The notes: a model not told the origin generated them from the sequence alone. Counted from the stretch's first letter, positions 9,492 to 19,496 are shown. The stretch: DNA of 64,000 nt from Magnetococcales bacterium (GCA_015232865.1 JADFYU010000010.1:10896-74895), one strand, 5' to 3'. A program made the numbers and translations.

Positions 9492-9507
9492 TGCATAGGC
9501 TGTGCCA
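9492..9507 (-). promoter_or_regulatory. Sigma54-type promoter upstream of flgK
   Basis: On the minus strand the sequence is TGGCACA-N4-ATGCA, with GG and GC at the spacing of sigma54 -24/-12 elements. The predicted start of transcription is near 9482, leaving a leader of about 69 bases before flgK. It matches the promoter upstream of fliW1, which supports joint control by RpoN and a flagellar activator. Confidence 0.7.
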
Positions 9508-9546
9508 AGCACATTTAAAAACCTAGAACAAGTCAATATTTTCTCC

Positions 9547-9573
9547 AGATAAAATGATTTTTTTATTTTATCT
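9547..9573. repeat. AT-rich inverted repeat in the flgK-suhB intergenic region
   Basis: AGATAAAAT at 9547-9555 and ATTTTATCT at 9565-9573 form a perfect 9-bp inverted repeat. It lies upstream of the flgK promoter. The rest of 9574-9914 shows no gene that I can support: three short overlapping frames exist, none with family signal or a convincing start. Confidence 0.35.
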
Positions 9574-9914
9574 ACTTGTACTTACAAAATACTCATCTTG
9601 ATTGTCATTATGCCGGAAATAATCAATTCAGGCTCAAAATCGGGGCAATTTGCCGGACCCGGAACAGCCTGTACCCGGAAAATTCGACCTCTATTTCCAT
9701 TAACCGGAAAATGTTGCCACCCACCTCCTGCTTGCCGGAGGCCCCCTCTCTTTTCCGTTTCCCGGATCTTTTCATCATCAATGCAGATGAATTCTCCCTC
9801 CTTAAACCGACCCAACCTTTTACTTGACTTTCGACTGTCGAGTTCAGGCTCAAGGCAGGTGTGGCGTTGCCCCCTGTCTTTGTGTTATGGTCGATCTTGT
9901 CGTTGTTCCTTTAT

Positions 9915-10077
9915 CCTAGATCCGGCAGTTGGAAGTGCGTAAGCGGTGCAACATATTGGTTTATCTGGTGAACTAGAAAAAATCGAAGTCACCTTATTGG
10001 TGATGAGACTTTTTTCTAGTTGGCCAGGTGAATCAAGAGGTTGTACCGATTGCGTGCTTACAATTGCCGGATCTAGG
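9915..10077. mobile_element. 163-bp MITE with 5-bp target duplication
   Basis: The element starts CCTAGATCCGGCA and ends TGCCGGATCTAGG, a perfect 13-bp terminal inverted repeat that continues as an imperfect palindrome over about 68 bases on each side. It is flanked by the direct repeat TTTAT (9910-9914 and 10078-10082), a clean 5-bp target duplication. The centre has AGAAAAAA/TTTTTTCT and a small TCACC/GGTGA hairpin, so the whole element can fold as one long hairpin. It has no coding capacity. The CCTAGAT ends resemble those of IS1380-family elements such as ISEcp1; that assignment is inference. A shortened relative lies at 21855. It sits just upstream of suhB. Confidence 0.8.
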
Positions 10078-10121
10078 TTTATATATTGAACCTCCCTCCT
10101 CTTTGAGTTGATCAGCCGATA

Positions 10122-10949
10122 ATGAACCTATCTCCACAAATGCATATCGCCGTTCGGACAGCTCGTTCTGTCGCTAAATCCCTGACAGACCGTTTTGAGC
10201 GCCGGTATGAGCTGTCACCCCGTAAAAAGGGGGCAAACGATCTGGTCTCCGATGCCGACACCCAGACCGAGACAGAAATCATCCAACAGTTAAAATCGGC
10301 CTACCCCGGTTATCATATCCTTGCCGAAGAGAGTGGAGGCCGACTCCCGCCGCGCGGATATTGCTGGATCATCGACCCCATCGATGGCACGACCAACTTC
10401 ATCAATGGCGTTCCGCACTTTTCCTTCTCCATCGCATTGGCCGAAAACGGGACCGTAATCGGTGGGCTGGTGATGGACCCGTTGCGCAATGAGGTGTTTG
10501 TCGGGGAAAAAGGTCGCGGAGCGTTTCTCAATGACTACCGAATTCGGGTCGGCAACAAACGCCTGCTTTCGGAGTCCCTGTTGGCAACCGGATTTCCACG
10601 CAAAGACAAATCCAAACTTGAACAATATCTGGAGACCTTCTCCCAACTGTTCCTGAACTGCCGGGGCATTCGTCGCCAAGGCAGTGCCGCTTTGGATCTG
10701 GCCTATGTAGCCGCCGGCCGCTACGATGGTTTTTGGGAGTCCGGTCTCTCTCGGTGGGATATTGCTGCCGGACAAATCATCCTCTTGGAGGCCGGCGGGT
10801 TCATGACCGATTTCAGGGGCAGGAATCAAGCGCTGAACACCGGCGAGGTGGTCGCGGCCAATCCAGACGTTCACCATCAAATGATGACCATCATCAACCC
10901 GACAGAAGAGCGACAACAAAAAACAACGCTCAAGCTCAACAAAAAATAA
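10122..10949 (+). CDS. suhB: Inositol-1-monophosphatase family protein (SuhB-like)
   Basis: A 275-residue protein of the Mg-dependent inositol monophosphatase family. Motif 1 is WIIDPIDGTTNFINGVPHF (near residues 87-105), with the metal-binding EES upstream (ILAEES). Motif 2 is in the C-terminal part (SGLSRWDIAAGQIILLEAGG). These provide the acidic residues that bind two or three Mg ions and the substrate. The family hydrolyses inositol phosphates and related sugar phosphates; SuhB also acts with the rRNA antitermination complex in E. coli. No strong ribosome binding site is visible. The MITE lies 45 bases upstream and could affect its promoter. Confidence 0.92.
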   Translation: MNLSPQMHIAVRTARSVAKSLTDRFERRYELSPRKKGANDLVSDADTQTETEIIQQLKSAYPGYHILAEESGGRLPPRGYCWIIDPIDGTTNFINGVPHFSFSIALAENGTVIGGLVMDPLRNEVFVGEKGRGAFLNDYRIRVGNKRLLSESLLATGFPRKDKSKLEQYLETFSQLFLNCRGIRRQGSAALDLAYVAAGRYDGFWESGLSRWDIAAGQIILLEAGGFMTDFRGRNQALNTGEVVAANPDVHHQMMTIINPTEERQQKTTLKLNKK

Positions 10950-11037
10950 CCGATATTTATCCTTGGGATTCAACCTAGGTTCAAGGAGAGAACCCACATA
11001 AAACCCATTGAATCATTAACGAGGGAAAAGGAGAGCA

Positions 11038-13221
11038 ATGAGACCAGTGAAGCACACCTATCTTTTGTCCGGCTGGGCGATTATGGTTGTTGGTTTATTG
11101 GCTATACTTGCACCGTCCGCGCTCTCTCTCTTTGGCTACGTAAGCGATTATCCGATAATCGACAAAATCGTTCTCTCCGGAATCGTCACCGCCCTCTTGG
11201 GCGGGTGGATCGCTCGACGGTCATCCGAGCGCCTCCGACCCCACCACCCGGAAAACAAAGAGGCCTCTTCCGCCGATCAGGAGCAGACTCTCATCAATGT
11301 CGCTTTCCGCTGGAATGGCGAATCAACCTGCGATGAAGAGACTTTTTCAAACCTGATGAAGAAAATATCTTCCCGATCCGTCCAAAATCTGGCCAACAAA
11401 CTTTTCTCCAGACCCGGAAGACGGGTAAAGATCTACCAAATCCGCCCTGATCTAGCTCTCCATTATCAAGAACTTCTGGAAGGAACGGGTATTTTCTTCG
11501 AAGAGTTGAACGCTGACGATGAGCAGGAGACCACCAATGAAGCCGGTCTTCCACCGCCGGCCTCAACGTTTCGACTGTCCATTCCCCAACAAGCCATTCC
11601 GGTCTTTGCGACGCTTTTGGCTCTGAGCGCCACGCTCTGGCCTCTGCTGGACCGATCTCCCGATCCAGGAGAGTTGGCTGTACAACAGCGACTATATGAA
11701 AAGCAGCAACAACGGGCCGCCATGCTGGAGAAGAAGATTTCAAAAAACAACCCGGTCATCGAGTTGGAGTCGCCAAATCGGGACAAAGATCGCACCCGAG
11801 CCAAGCTCTCCCTGCTCGAATTCAACGATCAGGAGACCATCTCCCTCCATAAAGCCTCTCTCTCGGCCCTACGGTCTGAGGAGATCAATAAAGCCGAACG
11901 GCTGCTCGATAAAACCAGTAAAATTCTTGTCAACAAGGCTGAAAATCAGCCGCACCAGAAAAATGAAAACCTGTTGAAGGCGGCCTCCATTCAGGCTGGT
12001 CTGGCCAATATAAAGCTGGAGCGAGCGGAACTGGATGGAGCGATCAATCATTTGACCGAGGCACTGGATATGACGCCAGATCAGCAGATCGATAAACGAA
12101 TCGACCTGCTGACCAAACTGGCAACCACTCAACAAAAAAGAGGCTTGATCAATGAGGCGGAACGGACATTTTTGCGCGCAGCCGTGATTGGTCAGCAAAG
12201 TTATGGAACCAACAACCAAAAAGTCGCCCCGATCCTGAAAAACTGGGGACAGTTCTATACCGATATTGGCCGGCTTGCCCCGGCCAAACAAAAATTTCAG
12301 GAAGCACTCTCCATTGAAAAAAAAGCCCTGGGAGAGACGCATCCCGACGTGGAAAAGATTGAGCAACAAATATCAATCATCCAAAAGAATCAGCAAATAA
12401 TAGCCGAGAATGCGGCAGCCCAGGCCAGCGGCACGCCCGTGTCAGGCAACAGTCAAACACCCTGGACCGGACAATCGACCGATGCCGGACAAAACAGCGG
12501 TACGACCACTTCAAACAATCCACCTCCAACACAAGAATCCTCTTCGGCAGCAGCCCCACCCCCTTCCACGCCAATTGCCGTCACTCCCCTCTTTCAGGCT
12601 CCAACTTTTGATAACAAAACGGTGACATTGGCCAACAATGCGATACAAAATGGCAACTATGTCCTGGCCGAAAACCTTCTTTCCCGATTATTGGAGGTAA
12701 AAAAGGTAACAACCGGAGCCGAGAGTCTGGCCGTCGCCTCCTCTCTGCACAATTTAGCCTCGGCGCTGGCCAATCAGGGAAAGTTTAGTCAGGCCGAAAA
12801 ATTGATCAATGAATCCATTCAAATCAAACGCAACTATTTAAGCGATTCGGACCCGACCCTGATCAATGGCTACCGCAACCTGGCTGCCATCTATCGCGCC
12901 CAGAAGAAATATGCCCAAGCCATCCAATACCAGAATCAAGCACTGGCCATACAAAAAAATCAACTGGGGGCCAGCAATCCGGCCGTAGCCATCAGCTACA
13001 ACGATTTAGCCCGGCTTTACCAACGAAACAATGATTTGGGACAAGCCAAATATTATTACGAGCAATCCCTGGCCATACTCCAGAGCACCCCTTCGCCCAA
13101 CAACCCCTATGTTGCGGTGGTCCTGGCAAATTATGCCGCCACCCTGAAACAATTGAACAACCCGATTGCCGCCAACTATTACGAAGACCGCCTTCGAGCC
13201 GTCCAATCCGGGGTTCAATAA
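11038..13221 (+). CDS. Membrane-anchored TPR-repeat protein
   Basis: A 727-residue protein with AAGGAG before the start. Two hydrophobic segments lie near residues 8-30 and 38-58, and a third near 185-207. The soluble part holds TPR-like helical repeats (about 270-420), then a Ser/Thr/Pro/Gln linker (about 460-520), then a second TPR block of the kinesin-light-chain type (LAVASSLHNLASALANQGKF, and three further copies of about 42 residues). TPR arrays act as protein-binding scaffolds. No enzyme domain is visible. It is followed, after a 554-base gap, by the giant repeat protein on the same strand, but I cannot tell whether they work together. Confidence 0.82.
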   Translation: MRPVKHTYLLSGWAIMVVGLLAILAPSALSLFGYVSDYPIIDKIVLSGIVTALLGGWIARRSSERLRPHHPENKEASSADQEQTLINVAFRWNGESTCDEETFSNLMKKISSRSVQNLANKLFSRPGRRVKIYQIRPDLALHYQELLEGTGIFFEELNADDEQETTNEAGLPPPASTFRLSIPQQAIPVFATLLALSATLWPLLDRSPDPGELAVQQRLYEKQQQRAAMLEKKISKNNPVIELESPNRDKDRTRAKLSLLEFNDQETISLHKASLSALRSEEINKAERLLDKTSKILVNKAENQPHQKNENLLKAASIQAGLANIKLERAELDGAINHLTEALDMTPDQQIDKRIDLLTKLATTQQKRGLINEAERTFLRAAVIGQQSYGTNNQKVAPILKNWGQFYTDIGRLAPAKQKFQEALSIEKKALGETHPDVEKIEQQISIIQKNQQIIAENAAAQASGTPVSGNSQTPWTGQSTDAGQNSGTTTSNNPPPTQESSSAAAPPPSTPIAVTPLFQAPTFDNKTVTLANNAIQNGNYVLAENLLSRLLEVKKVTTGAESLAVASSLHNLASALANQGKFSQAEKLINESIQIKRNYLSDSDPTLINGYRNLAAIYRAQKKYAQAIQYQNQALAIQKNQLGASNPAVAISYNDLARLYQRNNDLGQAKYYYEQSLAILQSTPSPNNPYVAVVLANYAATLKQLNNPIAANYYEDRLRAVQSGVQ

Positions 13222-13632
13222 CCGCAATCAAATGGCCAACACAACTCCGCAGACGTTGAGAGACAACCATTGAAAAACAAACCGTAGTTTCCAACTCATC
13301 ACAAACGGGCCTTGCTGGATACGACCGATTGAATTCATTTAATATTGAAGATGTGTTAGAGTTGAGCATGGTTTATGCAATCTCAATTTTGATCGGGACA
13401 CCAATTGCCAGGATCGGGCAAAATGTGCTTTTGAAATTATTTTTTTAACCGATCAATACGTAGATGGTTTTAATGGATGAACCAGCAGAACCGGCCAGGA
13501 ATGGCAACGAAAACCGGATTGGCACAAACCGGGTGACATTAATATTCGTTAACGAAACAAAAGCTTTGGAAGAACATACTTTTAGGGACATCAACTCTGT
13601 TACACCTGTCACGGTTCGTTATAAAAATCGGG
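13222..13632. other. Intergenic region without a recognised gene
   Basis: The stretch after the TPR gene is richer in A+T than its neighbours and has no frame with a family signal or good start. I see no strong hairpin followed by a T run, so the end of the TPR transcript is unclear. A short plus-strand frame at 13464-13670 lacks supporting features. Confidence 0.5.
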
Positions 13633-13660
13633 TTGTTTTTGCCTTATTCGGGTGTATACT
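13633..13660 (+). promoter_or_regulatory. Sigma70-type promoter for the giant repeat protein
   Basis: TTGTTT at 13633-13638 and TATACT at 13655-13660 are separated by 16 bases. Transcription would start near 13668, about 108 bases before the TTG start of the following gene. The leader is AT-rich and shows no known riboswitch that I can recognise. Confidence 0.5.
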
Positions 13661-13775
13661 TTTTAGATAGTTGTGGCAGGTCCGAAACAGAGGATTTTTT
13701 TGGAATCCGATTGTTTGAGCAAATAAAGGAGATCTCTGAATTAGGCTCTTTGCAGCCCTAAACAGGTCAAAGGAT

Positions 13776-16700
13776 TTGAGAAAGCTATTGAGACAGAGCT
13801 GGGTTTGGCTGGGCATTTTTGCTCTGACCGCAACCCTGTTTTACCCACTGGGAGCCGTGGCAGGGCCTGGTGCGGCGACTCTTGTCTCGCCTTCTGGCTC
13901 CATCAGCAACACATCGACACCGGCTTCAGTCACCTTCACCTGGAATGCCGTCTCGGACGCCACCTATTACAGTCTGAAAGTCATGAACAACGCCGGGAAC
14001 ATCACCCATTTTCGCACCTGGTATCCGGCTGCGGACGTGGGCTGTAGCAGTGGGACCGGCACCTGTTCCATAACACCAACCACCACCTTTGCCGCCAACC
14101 CCTACAGTTGGTCCATTCGCACCTACGGCGATAGCGGCATGGGTGCGACCACCGTCGGCACGTTCACACTATCCAACACCTCTACCGCACCCGGATTACC
14201 CAGCGGAACCATCGACGACACCACCCCGACCTACCGCTGGAGTGCCACCAAATCGGCCACCTATTATCAACTGCGAGTCACCACCAGCAGTGGCAGCAGT
14301 ATTCTGAAAAAATGGTATGATGCCACGACGGCTGGCTGTAAAGGGGGCACAGGAAACTGTAGCATCACCCCGACCACGGTTCTGGCCGATGGCAACTCCT
14401 ATCTCTGGTACATCAAACCGTGGACCACCTCGGCGGGCACCGAGTCGAGCGGCATCGCTTTTACCATCGGTATCGATGACACGTCGATCGTCAGCCTGAC
14501 CTCTCCGAGTGGAGAGACTTCCGAGAGCAATCCGACCTATACCTGGACAGCCAAGAGCGACGTAACCCACTATCGACTGCGGATTTCGGACTCCAATTCG
14601 TCCCGCGAATACCTCAGCAAATGGTATACCGTCGCCGAGGCGGGCTGTAGTTCGGGCACCGGTAACTGCTCGGTCACCCCCAACATTGAACTGGGTTATG
14701 GTAATTTTACCTGGGAGATCACCAGCTCCCCGGATATGGATAAACAGACCCAAACCTTCACCACCATTCCCACGGCGGTGGAAACACCAACACCGAGCGC
14801 TCCATCCGGGGCCATCGATACGGTCACCCCCGCTTTCGTCTGGAGTGCCGTCACCAATGCCACGGACTACAAGTTGAAAGTCACCGATTCCAACGGCACA
14901 CTGGTCTATAACAACTCTCTGAGTGCCAGTACGGTTGGCTGTTCCTCCGGAACCGGAACCTGTACCGTCACCCCCTCCCTGACCCTGGCGGACGGGGCCA
15001 GTTCCTGGACCGTTACCGCTTACAACACCAATTACAGTTTGGTCAGCGCTGAATCCTCGGCCCTCTCCTTTACCGTGGCAGCACCCGATTATACGCCGGG
15101 AACACCGACCCCCACCTACCCGAGCGGTACCATCGGAGAGACCACGCCGACCTATCGCTGGAGCGCAACGGAAAACAGCACCCACTATACCCTGGAGGTC
15201 AGCAACAGCTCCGGGACGGTTTTCAGCACTCAGTACACCGTTGCCCAGTTGGGCTGTTCGGTCGGCTCCGGCACCTGCTCCGTCACTCCCACCACGGCTC
15301 TGAGCGACGGTGATTATACCTGGACTCTGCTGGCCTATAATTCGACGGACGACCTGACGGGAACACTCTCTGCTGCCACCAGTTTTACCGTTTCCATCGC
15401 CAGCAGCACCGTCACCCTGGTCTCTCCTGTCGGCTCCGTCACCGAGACAGCGCCGACATTCAGTTGGTCCGCCATCGAGGATGCCACCAGCTATCGTCTG
15501 AAAATAACCAGCAGTACCGGAGTCACCGTGCACCGGACCTGGTACAGCCCGGATGAGGCCGGATGTAGTGGCGGAGCCGGAACCTGCTCCGTTGCACCGG
15601 GTCTGGATGTGGGCTATGACACCACCACCTGGTCCATCTATGCCTTGCCAGGAAAACAGGAAGGGGCCGCTACGTTCACCGCCTCCCTGAGCGATCTGCC
15701 ATCACCAACCATCGTCTCCCCCAACAGCTCGACAGAATCAGAGGTGCTAAACCCCACTTTTTCCTGGACGGCTGTGGCCGACGCAACCCATTACATCATC
15801 CAGATCACCGACTCCGAAGGGACAAAGGTGATGTCCGGCAGTTTGACCTCCGAAAGTGCCAACTGTGCCTCCGGCAGCGGAAATTGCCGCATATACACCT
15901 CGACCAAGCTCCCCTCTGGAACGGGAAGCTGGTCTATTCAGGCGGTCGATACGGTCAATGATCGGATCAGCAGCACAACCAGCTCGGCCTTTACCATTTC
16001 CGCCACCGCCAATGAACCCGGCGCTGCCACTCCCATCGCTCCCAACGAAGCGGAAACCACCGGTACACCGGCTTTTTCCTGGACGGCCGCCGCCAACGCC
16101 ACCCACTATAAACTAATCGTGGCCGACAGCAGCGCCGTCGAGGTGATCAACCACACCATGCTGGTCTCGACGGTGGGATGCACGAACATCATCAACAACT
16201 GCAGCATAACCTTTACCCAGGTTCTGGAGGATGGCGACTATAGTTGGTCCATCCAATCCTACAGCAACAAAACCGAAAGCTACGGCACCCAATCGGCCTT
16301 CCAGAGCTTTAGCATATCGACGTCGGACGGAACCATTTCCGATGCCGACTTTGCCGTCTCTCCATCGGGAATCCTGGAAACCGCAACCCCCGGTTTTGTC
16401 TGGAGTGCCATCGACTCATCGACCAACTATCGGGTTAAAATCCAAAAAACCTCCTCATCCATCGCCCTGCTCCGCCAATCGTTCACCGCCGCCGAAGCCG
16501 GCTGTGACAGTGGCACGGTCTGTTCGGTCTCACCGGGCCTCTCCCTGCCGGGGGGAAGCTACCTCTGGGAGATCATGGCCTTCCCGAGCATGAAAGTAGA
16601 CACCCTCTATTTTTCGGTACCGGAAACCTCCGTCGTGCTCTCGGAGACCAGCATCGACGAAAACAGTACCGAAGCAGCCTTGGTCGGCACCCTCTCCCTC

Positions 16701-19496
16701 TTCAACGATACCACCGAGGGGGTCACCTATACCCTGGGCAATAGTTATGATGAATCATCATTCGTCATTTTAAACAGCAACGAACTCTGGAAAAACGCCG
16801 GTGTGACGGTCGATTACGAAAGCGACCAACCCCTCTATGTTGCCATCACCTCGTCAACCGGGCTGAGCAATACCTTCGCCATCACCATCAACGACACCAA
16901 CGACGCCCCCACCGATCTGCTGCTGATCGGTGACAGTGTGCTCGAAAATGCCGACACCTCGTCCGCTTTGGACGTGGGAACGCTCTCGGTCAGTGACCCG
17001 GACGCCCTGACGGCCAATTTGAGCCATACCTATTCGGTGAGCGGTGGCAGCGACCAGAGCTTTTTCCAGATCTCTGGCAACACCCTGCAATTTGTTGCCG
17101 GTACGGTCTTCGATCGGAGCAGTAAACCCACCTACGAGGTCGAGGTTCAGGTAACCGACGGCGGCGGGTTAAGTACCGCATCAACCTTTACCGTTACACT
17201 GCTCGTTGGCAACTATGCGCCCACCGATCTCTCCCTGTCGGTGAGCAGCATTGATGAAAATCTGGATAGCAGTGGCGGAAACCTCTCCATCGGCACCTTG
17301 ACCGCCACAGACACGGAAGCCACGGATACCCATACCTTCACCGTAATTGGCGGAACGGATCAGGCCCTTTTTGCCATCGCCGGCGATCAACTGCAACTGG
17401 TTCAGGACACCCTTCTGAACTATGAAACCCTCGACCCCGCCTCCCTGACCGTCGAAATTCAGGTCGAGGATTCGTCCGGCAACACCTACTCGGAAAGTTT
17501 GACCATCGACGTAAACGATGTCAACGACGCACCAACCGATATCGCCATCAGCGCCGACACCCTGCTCGATACCACCGACACCAGCAGTGCTGTCGATATC
17601 GGCGCCTTGACCACCAGCGACGAAGATAGCACAGACAGCCATACCTACAGCATTACTGGCGGTGACGATCAGGCACTTTTCACCCTGACCGATGCCACCC
17701 TGCAAATTGCGGCCGGAAGTAGCCTCAGTGCCGCCGCACAGCCGACCATTTCGGTCGAGGTGACAACAACCGATAGCGGTTCTCCCGCCCTATCCTACTC
17801 GGAAACGTTGGTGATCACCCTGGAGAACGGCACCCGTTCGGTCTCTCTCGCCAATAGCAGCGTGAATGAGGACAGCGATACCAGCAGTGGCACCAATATC
17901 GGCGCTCTTTTATCCGGTGGGGCCGGTGAGTTTACCCTGATTGGCGGAACCGACATGACCTTTTTTGAGGTGATTGACGGGTCGCTCTATTTTGTGGCCG
18001 GGACGGTTTTGGATTATGAAACGAAAAGCAGCTATGAGGTGATCGTCCAGGATACGGACGCCGCCGGAACCTTCTTCTCGACCCTGACCGTCACCCTAAA
18101 CGATGTCAACGAGGCGCCGACCGAAATCATCAACGCCACCGGTTCGGTCAATATCATCGAAATCAGTACCACGCCTCTGACCCTGACGGAAATATTGGCG
18201 GTGGACACCTTTACCGTAACCGACCAGGATTCCGGTGACAGCCACACGTTCAGTATAACGGGGGGCACCGATTCCGCTCTGTTTGAGATAGCCGACAATC
18301 AGTTGCAGTTCAAGGTGGGGGCGACATTGACCTCCAGCACCACACCGTTGGAGGTCGAAGTAACGGCAACCGACAGTGGCGGTCTGACCCTGGCCGCCAG
18401 TTTTTCGGTCACGGTCGTTCTGGCCAACCAGGCACCGACCGACATCTCTCTGAGCAGCACGACCCTGCCCTTCATGGATCGCCCCACCTCCATGTCCATC
18501 GGTACGTTGACCACCACCGATGCCAACGAGGATGACACCCATACCTACACCATTACCGACGATTTCGACGGCACTTTCATCATTGAGGGCGATCAGTTGG
18601 AAGTGGTCGATCCCGACAGCGCCATCTTTGGCATATTCAGCCTGGAGATCACCTCGACGGATAGTGGCGGGCTATCCATTAGCGAGACCTTCAGCGTCTC
18701 CATCGGTGGTTTTTCGGTTGAGGATATTCCCAGCAGCAACAGCTCGGTCGCCGCCATGGAGGCCGCAGCCAGAACCACCTATGCCAGCATCTATAAAACT
18801 CTTTTCGAGGCCAATAGCGGCTCGTCCGTGGTTGTCACCGAATCCGATCTGGAAAACATGATCATCGGCAAGGTCGGGCAGCAGTTTACCAGTGGCAACA
18901 CCTTCAGCCACTCTCTGACCGATGTGGTCAAACAGTTCAACCTGGAGATCAGCTCTTCCCTGATTACCGCCACCATGGAGATCGGCGTCATCGATGCCAT
19001 CTATGATCGACTACCGGCCTCGGTGCAATCGGTGGCCGACTCCCTGTTCGAAACCCTGACCCCGTATGCGTCCGATTATACCGCCGGGGTGCGGGTGCGG
19101 ATTGTTCCTCAGGTGAGCGGCCAGACACTTTCATTCAACACCGCCACATCCTATGTCGATGTATTGCATGAAGATTCTCTGTTAACACCCAACCTTTCGT
19201 TTAGCTTGAGTGCGTTGATCACCCAATACAACAACACAATCAGCAATCTCTCCTCCGGTGGGTTGAGTTTCTTCCGAGGTGGCGGCTCCATGCCCCCACT
19301 CGCCTTCCTGCAAAACACCTTGGGAGACAGCCCGGAAGTAACGGCCCACTATGAGGACAACCTGACCCTGGGGCTGGGTCCGACCTACTCCACGACCGGA
19401 CAATCGATTCCAACCAGTCAGAGCATTGACTACTACTTCCCAAGTCTCGTCAACGGCCTCTCCATCGGCAGTGGTAACGTCACACTGACCCGTTAA
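13776..19496 (+). CDS. Giant secreted repeat protein (1906 residues), Cys-pair repeats plus cadherin-like repeats
   Basis: The start is a TTG behind AAAGGA. Residues 1-30 form a Sec signal peptide (WLGIFALTATLFYPLGAVAG). Residues about 30-950 hold nine repeats of about 100 residues with the pattern TPxFxWSAxxxATxYxLxV and a conserved pair of cysteines (GCSSGTGTCSITP), which probably form a disulfide in each unit. Residues about 950-1646 hold seven cadherin-like repeats with DVNDAPTDI-type linkers and DxD/DxN clusters that can bind calcium. The last 260 residues are unique. There is no C-terminal membrane anchor or LPXTG motif, so it is likely released or held on the surface by partners. A role in adhesion or as a surface or sheath protein is inference. 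Confidence 0.85.
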   Translation: MRKLLRQSWVWLGIFALTATLFYPLGAVAGPGAATLVSPSGSISNTSTPASVTFTWNAVSDATYYSLKVMNNAGNITHFRTWYPAADVGCSSGTGTCSITPTTTFAANPYSWSIRTYGDSGMGATTVGTFTLSNTSTAPGLPSGTIDDTTPTYRWSATKSATYYQLRVTTSSGSSILKKWYDATTAGCKGGTGNCSITPTTVLADGNSYLWYIKPWTTSAGTESSGIAFTIGIDDTSIVSLTSPSGETSESNPTYTWTAKSDVTHYRLRISDSNSSREYLSKWYTVAEAGCSSGTGNCSVTPNIELGYGNFTWEITSSPDMDKQTQTFTTIPTAVETPTPSAPSGAIDTVTPAFVWSAVTNATDYKLKVTDSNGTLVYNNSLSASTVGCSSGTGTCTVTPSLTLADGASSWTVTAYNTNYSLVSAESSALSFTVAAPDYTPGTPTPTYPSGTIGETTPTYRWSATENSTHYTLEVSNSSGTVFSTQYTVAQLGCSVGSGTCSVTPTTALSDGDYTWTLLAYNSTDDLTGTLSAATSFTVSIASSTVTLVSPVGSVTETAPTFSWSAIEDATSYRLKITSSTGVTVHRTWYSPDEAGCSGGAGTCSVAPGLDVGYDTTTWSIYALPGKQEGAATFTASLSDLPSPTIVSPNSSTESEVLNPTFSWTAVADATHYIIQITDSEGTKVMSGSLTSESANCASGSGNCRIYTSTKLPSGTGSWSIQAVDTVNDRISSTTSSAFTISATANEPGAATPIAPNEAETTGTPAFSWTAAANATHYKLIVADSSAVEVINHTMLVSTVGCTNIINNCSITFTQVLEDGDYSWSIQSYSNKTESYGTQSAFQSFSISTSDGTISDADFAVSPSGILETATPGFVWSAIDSSTNYRVKIQKTSSSIALLRQSFTAAEAGCDSGTVCSVSPGLSLPGGSYLWEIMAFPSMKVDTLYFSVPETSVVLSETSIDENSTEAALVGTLSLFNDTTEGVTYTLGNSYDESSFVILNSNELWKNAGVTVDYESDQPLYVAITSSTGLSNTFAITINDTNDAPTDLLLIGDSVLENADTSSALDVGTLSVSDPDALTANLSHTYSVSGGSDQSFFQISGNTLQFVAGTVFDRSSKPTYEVEVQVTDGGGLSTASTFTVTLLVGNYAPTDLSLSVSSIDENLDSSGGNLSIGTLTATDTEATDTHTFTVIGGTDQALFAIAGDQLQLVQDTLLNYETLDPASLTVEIQVEDSSGNTYSESLTIDVNDVNDAPTDIAISADTLLDTTDTSSAVDIGALTTSDEDSTDSHTYSITGGDDQALFTLTDATLQIAAGSSLSAAAQPTISVEVTTTDSGSPALSYSETLVITLENGTRSVSLANSSVNEDSDTSSGTNIGALLSGGAGEFTLIGGTDMTFFEVIDGSLYFVAGTVLDYETKSSYEVIVQDTDAAGTFFSTLTVTLNDVNEAPTEIINATGSVNIIEISTTPLTLTEILAVDTFTVTDQDSGDSHTFSITGGTDSALFEIADNQLQFKVGATLTSSTTPLEVEVTATDSGGLTLAASFSVTVVLANQAPTDISLSSTTLPFMDRPTSMSIGTLTTTDANEDDTHTYTITDDFDGTFIIEGDQLEVVDPDSAIFGIFSLEITSTDSGGLSISETFSVSIGGFSVEDIPSSNSSVAAMEAAARTTYASIYKTLFEANSGSSVVVTESDLENMIIGKVGQQFTSGNTFSHSLTDVVKQFNLEISSSLITATMEIGVIDAIYDRLPASVQSVADSLFETLTPYASDYTAGVRVRIVPQVSGQTLSFNTATSYVDVLHEDSLLTPNLSFSLSALITQYNNTISNLSSGGLSFFRGGGSMPPLAFLQNTLGDSPEVTAHYEDNLTLGLGPTYSTTGQSIPTSQSIDYYFPSLVNGLSIGSGNVTLTR

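Noticed and set aside
9582..9853. Two overlapping minus-strand frames (76-77 residues) upstream of flgK
   Set aside because: An AAGGAGGG sequence is present but not at a proper distance from a start codon, and neither frame resembles a known protein.
14196..15533. Long minus-strand frame (445 residues) inside the giant repeat gene
   Set aside because: It is rich in Gly/Arg with no family signal and mirrors the repeats of the plus-strand gene, which has a signal peptide and clear domains. It is a shadow.
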